Below, piece after piece: positions 21,555-29,400 of a DNA stretch of 30,782 nucleotides (the first letter of the stretch is position 1; each line of letters begins with the position of its first letter). The notes below the pieces were generated by a model. The model searched no databases and was not told the DNA's origin. It saw only the letters and a list, made by a program, of their open reading frames with translations. This stretch comes from a virus, in IMG/VR virus record IMGVR_UViG_3300020182_000125, positions 1 to 30,782 of that record; one strand, 5' to 3'. The position numbers and the translations under genes are program-made.

Positions 21555-22282
21555 TGGCTAGGATAGTTTTACCAAATATTGTAACCGAAAAGGACCTTAT
21601 TGAATTTGATTTGTTTACAGTCAAAGATCCAGACGCAGTCAATGTTCTTTTACCATTAAATGAATTGGAAGCAAGTGAACTTTCATTAAACTTTTCTTTA
21701 CGTCAGACTCCTTGGAGAGGGTATAAAAACACCAACCCTGTAACCAAGTATTCACAAATCGGATATGGTACATCAAAGGATTTGGACAATAAATTGGGAT
21801 TAACTGAAAAGCAATCTTATAGTTATTGGATTGAGAATTATAAAAATGCAGAAAGAAAGTTTAAACGGCTTTTTCCTCTTGACTTTCTAACACAATCACA
21901 GTATGATGGATTAGTAAGTCTTTATTTTTCTACTGGTAGTTTTGATAAAGTTGGCACTGAAGATCGAAAGTTTGATTTGTCTCTGTTTATAAAAAACAAA
22001 CAATGGGAATATTTTGCAACTGCACTAACAATGAGTGGCTCAAATAGGATGATAAGACAGGGCGAAGCAAAAATTATAATGCTGGGCGACTATGGTCCAT
22101 ATAAAGATAGAAGTTTAATCAAAGAGCAAGGCCTGCAGGCATTAAGAAAAAACTATCCTGATAACTTTACTGATAGTATTAGTAGACAACAGGCAGAAAA
22201 TATATACTATGCTGAAACTGGAAGATTTTTACCTAAAATGACATTGTCAAGACAGCGAGAAGTGGTCAAGGTAAATACATAA
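21554..22282 (+). CDS. GH24 lysozyme-like protein with altered active site
   Basis: This 242-aa protein has IGYGTS (69-74), LTQSQYDGLVSLYFSTGSF (112-130) and NRMIRQGEAKIIMLGDYG (164-181). These correspond to the IGYGH, LT--Q-DALVSF-FN-G and R---E--L---G-Y blocks of phage GH24 lysozymes (T4 lysozyme and the gp5 lysozyme domain). The segment before IGYGTS reads SLRQTPWRGYKNTN where active enzymes have the E-G-----Y-D pattern, so the catalytic Glu and Asp appear to be Gln/Thr and Asn. It may therefore be a structural, non-catalytic domain split off from gp5. It overlaps gp5 (TAATG) and has an N-terminal extension of about 45 residues. The alignment was made by eye. Confidence 0.65.
   Translation: MARIVLPNIVTEKDLIEFDLFTVKDPDAVNVLLPLNELEASELSLNFSLRQTPWRGYKNTNPVTKYSQIGYGTSKDLDNKLGLTEKQSYSYWIENYKNAERKFKRLFPLDFLTQSQYDGLVSLYFSTGSFDKVGTEDRKFDLSLFIKNKQWEYFATALTMSGSNRMIRQGEAKIIMLGDYGPYKDRSLIKEQGLQALRKNYPDNFTDSISRQQAENIYYAETGRFLPKMTLSRQREVVKVNT
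22271..22278 (+). promoter_or_regulatory. Possible late promoter before the HNH gene
   Basis: GTAAATAC carries the TAAATAC core, 22 bases before the TTG start at 22301. It lies inside the last codons of the lysozyme-like gene. It would give the HNH gene, and perhaps gp25-gp6, a separate late start. The match is shorter than at gp20 and could be chance in AT-rich sequence. Confidence 0.35.
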
Positions 22283-22300
22283 AATAAAAAGGAATAACAC

Positions 22301-22861
22301 TTGCCTAGCGTACTATTACTTAACGCAGATGCACAACCACTAACGTATCTTCCACTAAGTACAATTAGCTGGCAGAGTGCAATAAAGGCTGTTTTTTCCG
22401 ATAAAGCGAGAGTTTTAGAAACATATCTCAGCCATGAAATACGCAGTGCTAACTTTAAGATGCAAATGCCCAGTGTTATCATCCTAACAAGATATCACAA
22501 ACAACCCCAAAGAGCAAAATTTACCCGACGTAACTTATATGTAAGAGATAATTACCAATGTCAGTACTGTGGTGATAAATTTAGTCATGGAGATCTGACA
22601 ATCGATCATGTAATTCCCAAAAGCCGAGGCGGCAAGTTAATCTGGGAAAATAGTGTAACTTCGTGTGGACCATGCAACGTCAAAAAAAGCAACAAGTTAC
22701 AGCGTCCTATCAAAAGTCCACATAGACCTAGTTGGCATGAAATCAACAATGCAGCTAGAACTTATAATTTAACAATTCCTGATGAAATTTGGCAACAATA
22801 CTTGCAATGGCCAGAAAATTTACTGTCCATTAATAAAAACATGGCAGACTTTCCAGCCTAA
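22301..22861 (+). CDS. HNH endonuclease (McrA-like)
   Basis: This 186-aa protein begins PSVLLLNADAQPLTYLPLST and contains FTRRNLYVRDNYQCQYCGD (CxxC 87-90), LTIDHVIPKSRGG (Asp102, His103), WENSVTSCGPCN (Asn117, CxxC 122-125) and KKSNK. This is a complete zinc-bound HNH nuclease of the type found as free-standing genes in bacteria and in T4-like cyanophages. It starts with TTG at 22301, with AAGGA seven bases upstream. It interrupts the baseplate gene order between the gp5-associated genes and gp25, as homing-type nucleases often do, but disrupts no gene. It could be a homing nuclease or a packaging/repair helper. Confidence 0.88.
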   Translation: MPSVLLLNADAQPLTYLPLSTISWQSAIKAVFSDKARVLETYLSHEIRSANFKMQMPSVIILTRYHKQPQRAKFTRRNLYVRDNYQCQYCGDKFSHGDLTIDHVIPKSRGGKLIWENSVTSCGPCNVKKSNKLQRPIKSPHRPSWHEINNAARTYNLTIPDEIWQQYLQWPENLLSINKNMADFPA

Positions 22862-22880
22862 AAAACCTTAGATTCTTTTA

Positions 22881-22888
22881 GATAAATA
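22881..22888 (+). promoter_or_regulatory. Late-type motif immediately before gp25
   Basis: GATAAATA lies only 5 bases before the gp25 ATG (22894). If it acted as a late promoter, transcripts would begin at or next to the start codon and be nearly leaderless. No Shine-Dalgarno is seen in this gap. It may instead be a chance AT-rich match, with gp25 read from upstream transcripts. Confidence 0.35.
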
Positions 22889-22893
22889 TCATT

Positions 22894-23277
22894 ATGAAGA
22901 AGATAATCGGTTATACAACAGTTGGCGAGCGATATGATGCTAGATATCTAACAGATCTAGAGCTTGCAAAGCAGGATTTAAAGAATCATTTCAATATCCG
23001 CAAAGGTGAGAAATGGACTAATCCTGAGTTCGGTAGCAATCTACCGTTATATGTATTTCAACCACTTGATGATCAAACACTCTACCTCATTGAACAGGAT
23101 GTCAGTGATGTAGTTACGTTTGATCCGCGGTTTGATTTGATAGATAAAAATGTAACAGTTGTACATGATGCTGGGGAAGTAACAGTGAGTATTAAGTTAA
23201 TGTATTTGCCTACAACCACTGCCACTGATTTGATATTAAAATTCGATGACGAATTTCAGGAAGATAAAGAGTTTTAA
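22894..23277 (+). CDS. 25: Baseplate wedge protein gp25
   Basis: This 127-aa protein (T4 gp25 is 132 aa) is from the GPW/gp25 family, the wedge-sheath linker conserved in all contractile systems (TssE in type VI secretion). It has DLELAKQDLKNHFNIRKGEK, WTNPEFGSNLPLYVFQPLDD and LIEQDVSDVVTFDPRFDLID; the NPEFGS/L segment is the family signature. It joins the inner baseplate to the first sheath ring. It is followed after 2 bases by gp6, its wedge partner. It has an unusual start context with no obvious ribosome binding site. Confidence 0.93.
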   Translation: MKKIIGYTTVGERYDARYLTDLELAKQDLKNHFNIRKGEKWTNPEFGSNLPLYVFQPLDDQTLYLIEQDVSDVVTFDPRFDLIDKNVTVVHDAGEVTVSIKLMYLPTTTATDLILKFDDEFQEDKEF

Positions 23278-23279
23278 AC

Positions 23280-26200
23280 ATGGCACAGAAAACAAGACAA
23301 TCTAGAATGTTTGCAGCAGAGGACTATGCAGCAGTTTACGATTCATATATTAATGCTGATTTCCAAGCGTATGATTACGATACGATTAGAACATCAATGG
23401 TTGATTATGTTCGTAACAATTACCCAGAAAATTACAATGACTGGATTGAAAGTTCAGAGTTTGTAGCAATACTAGATTTAATTGCTCGCTTTGGTCATAG
23501 TTTAGCATATCGTAACGACATTAACAGCCGCAACAACTTCCTGAGTACGGCTCAACGTCAAGAAAGTGTATTTAAACTCGCAGAATTTTTAGGTTACCAA
23601 CCAAAACGCCCTCTTCCTGCATTTGGTCAACTAAAGGTAGTAAGTGTAAAAACAAACGAGCCAGTTGTTGGCAGCAAAGGCACCAGCCTTGGTGGTCAAG
23701 AAATACGCTATGAAAGTTCAACAAATGTTGACAACTTGGATGATTTTATTACAGTACTAAATGCAGCGTTTGCTCCAAGTAACCAAATAGGTAGTCCTAG
23801 AAAACAAGCTACTATAAGCAATACACTAGTACAATTTTATAATATTAATAGTATTATTGATCAAATAAACTTTCAGTTCAACGGCAAAGTACAAGGCAGC
23901 AATTCAACATTCGATGCAATTGGATTAACATACAACAGCACACAAAAGTCAATTGAAGAAAATTCTCCTAATCCAAATGGCGCTTTTAGCGTAATTTATA
24001 AAAATGACGGCAAAGGAATTAGTAGCAACAACACTGGTTTCTTTGTTGGTTTTAAACAAGGATCATTGCAATTTCAGGACTTTCAAATTGACTCAAGTAT
24101 CGGTGAACAGTCTTTAGATATAAATGTCAACAATGTAAACAACAGCGATGTCTGGGTACAAACAATTGATGCTAATGGCAATCCTCTCAAAGAGTGGACC
24201 AAAGTTGATAGTGTGTTTGGTAGCAGTACTGCATTTAACACTATTGAAGCTGGTGTGCGTGACATCTTTAGTGTAAAGACACGCAAAGATAATCAAATTT
24301 CAGTACAGTTTGCTGACAATGCATTTGGTAACCAACCTAGTGGTATTGTTCGTGTTTGGTATCGCCCCAGTGCCAATCAAACATATGTGCTTCGTCCTGA
24401 TGATATTGGAAACAAAAAGATTGCAGTTAAGTATAAGGGTATTGACGGAAATACATACACAATTGCAATTGAATTGCAACTTAAAAATAGTGTACTAACA
24501 GCAAGTGAGAGCGAAACATTGGATAGTATCCGTGTTAATGCACCACGAGCATACAGCGCACAAGACAGAATGATTACAGCAGATGATTATAACAATTATC
24601 TAGTAAGTCAAAGTGAAGCAATTAAAAAGATTAAAAGCATTAATCGCACACACAGTGGGCACAGTAGATATGTTGACATTACAGATCCAACAGGAGCGTA
24701 CACTAGTTTGAGATTGTATGCAACAGATGGAATAATCAACAAGGAAGAAGTAACAAAAACACAATTTAGTAATAGTACAGTTGCATCGGTTATTTTTGAT
24801 AATCAGATAGCTCCGCTGTTATACGATGATGAAGTAATCAATTATTATTATGATGCTAATAGACTGGTGTTTTTAGATTTAAAAGCTGATGAATATGATG
24901 GCGCAAGTGACGAAAATGACAGGAAGTTCATCTGGGATAGTAGATTAAACATAAACTCAGATATAAGCACTGGTAACATTGTTAATGACGATGACAGCGT
25001 CGACGGCGGCGTTATTCAAAGATTGGGAAATGCAACCAACAATTATATGCGGCATGCCAAAGTTGGATCATTAGTTAAATTAAAACACACGCAAGTAATA
25101 GATAATGAAACAGTTGTAACTGATTATTGGACTAAAATTTCAAGAATTTACAATGATGGTTTAGGTGTAGAAGATAATAATGGTAATCCAACTGGATTAG
25201 ATAATCGCGGCCTAGGAGCAGTGGTGTTTGATACCCGTGTACCTGATGGCGCAGAGATTGAAATAATTTATCCTCCGTTTACTAGAAAGTTTACTGTTTC
25301 TGAAAGACAGTTGTTTATTGATGCACTATTAAGTAAACGTGACTTTGCAATTAATTACGATTATATCAACACTGAGTGGAGTTTAAATGAAGATCCGGAA
25401 TTAGATCTTAGTTGGATGATAAAAGTAGATTATGATACAACAACAAACATTAATAGATATATTATTACAAATCGTGTAATTAGATATTCAATTGAAAGTT
25501 CACAAATTGAGTTTGGCAATATTGGAAACCAATACAAGCTACAGAGTGAAAGCAACAAAAAGTTTAGAGATCAAATTGATATAAATTCTCAACAAGGCGC
25601 TCCATTAGGCAGCTTCTTTGTGTATGGTTATGAATTTGCAGAAAATGGACAAGAGACTGGTGTGTTTAACAACAACAAAGTATTACTTGTTATGAAAGAT
25701 AAAAACCAAGATGATCGTCCAAATAATCCTGATAGTTTCTTTGATGTAACGGGTGGAGAAGACACACTTTCTGAATTAAGATTAGAATGGACACACGTTC
25801 CAGATACAAATGAAATTATTGATCCAAGTTTTAGTAACATCATTGATGTGTTTGTGTTAACACAATCATATGATAGTTTATATCGTAGTTGGTTGTCTGA
25901 CAAAAGAACAACCAATCAAGAACCATTACCTCCAACAGTTACTGATCTAAATCAACAGTTTAAACAGGTCAATGCAAAAAAAGCAATGAGCGATACTATA
26001 ATTTATCGCCCAGTTAAATACAAAGTGTTGTTTGGAAACAAAGCGCCAAGTGAATTACAAGCAAAATTTAGAGCGATTAAAGTACAAAACGCTAGAATTA
26101 CAGACAACGAATTAAAGAGTTTGATAGTTAAGAGTATAGAAAACTTCTTTAGTATTGAAAACTGGGACTTTGGCGAAACGTTTTACTTTACGGAGCTCGC

Positions 26201-26390
26201 GGCACAAGTACATAAAGACTTGTCGGGATCACTAAGTAGTTTTGTAATTGTGCCATATGGCATAGAAGGTTCGTTTGGTGATTTATTCCAAATTACGCCG
26301 TTGGGAGATGAACTATTAATTCCAGATGTAAGTATAGACAATATTGATATTATTGATAATATCACAGCAGATAATATTAGAAGTCAGTAA
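23280..26390 (+). CDS. 6: Baseplate wedge protein gp6 (long form)
   Basis: This 1036-aa protein has the N-terminus YINADFQAYDYDTIRTSMVD, WIESSEFVAILDLIARFGHS and LAYRNDINSRNNFLSTAQRQ, followed by SVFKLAEFLGYQPKRPLPAF. This is the conserved opening of gp6 in T4-like phages (baseplate J-type family). PRAYSAQDRMITADDYNNYL in the middle and VKSIENFFSIENWDFGETFY near the C-terminus are also typical of J-type wedge proteins. T4 gp6 has 660 aa, so about 370 residues are added, mostly between the middle and C-terminal parts. gp6 dimers form the continuous ring of the inner baseplate. It sits between gp25 and the gp7-like gene as expected. Confidence 0.92.
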   Translation: MAQKTRQSRMFAAEDYAAVYDSYINADFQAYDYDTIRTSMVDYVRNNYPENYNDWIESSEFVAILDLIARFGHSLAYRNDINSRNNFLSTAQRQESVFKLAEFLGYQPKRPLPAFGQLKVVSVKTNEPVVGSKGTSLGGQEIRYESSTNVDNLDDFITVLNAAFAPSNQIGSPRKQATISNTLVQFYNINSIIDQINFQFNGKVQGSNSTFDAIGLTYNSTQKSIEENSPNPNGAFSVIYKNDGKGISSNNTGFFVGFKQGSLQFQDFQIDSSIGEQSLDINVNNVNNSDVWVQTIDANGNPLKEWTKVDSVFGSSTAFNTIEAGVRDIFSVKTRKDNQISVQFADNAFGNQPSGIVRVWYRPSANQTYVLRPDDIGNKKIAVKYKGIDGNTYTIAIELQLKNSVLTASESETLDSIRVNAPRAYSAQDRMITADDYNNYLVSQSEAIKKIKSINRTHSGHSRYVDITDPTGAYTSLRLYATDGIINKEEVTKTQFSNSTVASVIFDNQIAPLLYDDEVINYYYDANRLVFLDLKADEYDGASDENDRKFIWDSRLNINSDISTGNIVNDDDSVDGGVIQRLGNATNNYMRHAKVGSLVKLKHTQVIDNETVVTDYWTKISRIYNDGLGVEDNNGNPTGLDNRGLGAVVFDTRVPDGAEIEIIYPPFTRKFTVSERQLFIDALLSKRDFAINYDYINTEWSLNEDPELDLSWMIKVDYDTTTNINRYIITNRVIRYSIESSQIEFGNIGNQYKLQSESNKKFRDQIDINSQQGAPLGSFFVYGYEFAENGQETGVFNNNKVLLVMKDKNQDDRPNNPDSFFDVTGGEDTLSELRLEWTHVPDTNEIIDPSFSNIIDVFVLTQSYDSLYRSWLSDKRTTNQEPLPPTVTDLNQQFKQVNAKKAMSDTIIYRPVKYKVLFGNKAPSELQAKFRAIKVQNARITDNELKSLIVKSIENFFSIENWDFGETFYFTELAAQVHKDLSGSLSSFVIVPYGIEGSFGDLFQITPLGDELLIPDVSIDNIDIIDNITADNIRSQ

Positions 26391-26401
26391 AGGCACACAA
26401 C

Positions 26402-29400
26402 ATGAGTGATTATGAATCAAAAAATCCAAAGAAGGTCGAGAGAAAAAAGCGTTCTGGAGAATATAAAACTCAATACGTAAAGAGTAGTGAACATTTACCA
26501 CAAGTTTTTCAAACACCAGTTAATCAGAAATGGTTAGATGCATCCTTTGATCAGATGATATCCAAAGCTGACTTGGATGTAATGGCTGATTGGATTGGCA
26601 GTAAAAGCGGTAAACATAGAACAATACTAGATGGGTTTTTGCCTGACAACAGCGAATCACTGAGATCAGGACTACAGTTGGAGCCAGCAATTGTTACACG
26701 TGACGATGCTGGAAAGTTAGACACATTAATCAGTGTTGAGGACATTGCTAATAGAATTAATTTAGACTTTGATACTTACAACTACAATGGTGGATATAAC
26801 ACTCAAGGTTATGTTTTTAATCCTCCTATTGATACTGATAAATTTATCAATTATAACCAATATTATTGGACTACTAACATGCCAGTAATTGAAAGCGTTA
26901 ACACTGGCACAGTCAATCCAGATGTTATTGACACGATTAACGGAAATATTTTATATAACTTTAGTGATGATAATTATTCTTTTGAACTACAAAACGGCAT
27001 GCTTATTAAGTTTGACTCTGGTTATGGCCCAGTTGATGGAAATACATACTTGGTAACAGGTGTTGGTAATCGTATTAAATTACGTTTGTATAAAGACACT
27101 AATGGAAGAATTGTTTGGACTGATAAAGCACCTAATAGTCAAGTAATTGCAGACTATTGGGATGATATTGGGACCACTACATATTCCAGAGATAATTTGG
27201 TATTTAAAACTGGTAGAGAAAAAATAATTAGCTTTAATGCAACACCATTATCTAATACGAACCGTAGTATACACATAAGATTCCTTAATGCTGATAAACA
27301 AGTGTCTGAATCAGTACAAGACAACAAAATTATTACCTTTGACCAGACTTGGGATTACGGCAATGTAAGTACGATTGGAACCTTCAATCCTACAACTGGC
27401 TTGCCTGAATTGATGGATAATACACTAGTACCAGATGACGATGATGGTACACCTCCAAACGTATGGACATCATACACTGTAAATGCCGATGGGGCTTATG
27501 ATTTTGGTAATGGTCCAATTGAACTTAAAACTGGCGATGTTATTACATACAGTGTTGATGAAAAGAAATGGTTTAAAAACACTTGGCATTTAGATGTCTA
27601 TCGTGTATTTTTAACGGACATTACAGATTCTGGTAACCGTGTAGATTTAATTACATTAGTGGATGCAGAAACAGACGCAAACGGAAACGTTGTTCAATTT
27701 ATTCCAGGAGATTTAACACCTACACAAAAATACTTGGTGGAAAAACACCTTCAAGGCTGGGACACAGAAAATTATGATATTGAATATAAACTTAGCGAAC
27801 TAAAAGAATATATCGTAATGGATACTCGAGATCCAAAAGCAACTGCTTGGAGTAGATTGAATCATTGGGTACATATTACTACACTTGATGAAGTTTGTAA
27901 GCTCACTGGTACATCGAGTGTTGATATATTAAGCCAAGACAGAAAAGCAAAGCGTCCTATTATTGAGTTTAATTCACAACTAAGATTATTCGCACACACA
28001 ATTGACAACCAGCCTTCTGATACTAATATCTGGAAGGGACCGATTGACTTTGTGCTAGACGAGGTATCTGAAGATGAGAATTTATCTACCGGACAAACAT
28101 ATATTGTTCCAAATGATAATAAAATTTATACAGTGGGTAACTTAATTCCATTAACAGTTAACGACTTTGATACTGTATTGGTATTGAATGCACTAACTGA
28201 TGCCAACCGCACAACATATGTTAATCAAGATTTATACTGGAATACTGAGGTATGGAAAGTCGGACAGCCAAAACTAACACAAAACCAAGCGCCACTGTTT
28301 GATCTAAGATGCCAGTTTAGAGCTAGCTTAGAAGATCAAAATGTATACCCTGGTACTGACTTTACAGGAAGTAAAGTATTTGCATACAAAGAAGCAACTG
28401 GTACACCAGATCCTGAATTGGGATTTCCAGTGGAATATAGAGACAATGGAATATCAGCAGAAATTGTATTTTCAAATGAACTGCAAGCACAGCGATATAC
28501 ATACACTGTAGTAAACAGTCAAAATCAATCAATTGGCTCTCGCCGAGAAATTCCTGGTTACTATAGCTATATCCAAAGAAGCACAACTAAAAATAATTAT
28601 ATTCCTTCGTTCAAACCACTGGGCGCTAAAACTGAAATACAGGCACTTGTTGAAAATCCATTCTTGCCGTTAACATTTGATATTGGATATAGTAGTTGGA
28701 GAACAAACAATGAATTTTTGGTTACTGTAAATGCACTTGATAGAATGAATGTAGAAGAACTTTATATTGATGGTGTATATCACGATTATAAAATACCTGA
28801 TCCTAAATTAATCGTAGGTAGAGATATAACATACAATAGAGATATAACATACAAATTCCACGACTTAGTTGGAAATGATGTGGCGTCAGGCATTAAGTTA
28901 TACGACAAGGATGACAATGAAATTACTGATCCATCAATTGTCTCGTATATTGACGAAAACAACGACGGCTTTGCTGAAACAATGTGTGTTACATTTGACA
29001 GCAACAGTGCAGATTTTTATCACTATGGTTACGATAGTCGACCAAAAGGCACTATTGGTGTAGTGGATAGTACCGACTCATTATTCCACAAGGTATATGT
29101 AAATGGGCAATATGTAAATGCATCAGAATATACTGTAACTGGAGACACAATTAAGTTACCAAAAAACCTACTGGAGTTCGGCTATTTGGTTGATGTAGAA
29201 TATGTTAGTAATGATTCATCAGCTAGTTCATTAGACGCACGTGTTCCTGAAGTACACACTCACAATGCAAAAAACCAAATTATTTCAGAATTCACAATTG
29301 GTGAAACTACTGCACACTGGCAGAGCTTGCTACAAAATACAGTTGGGCTTGAAGGCCAAACTCACGGAAAAAATAACTCACACAAAAGACTCACAGTGAA

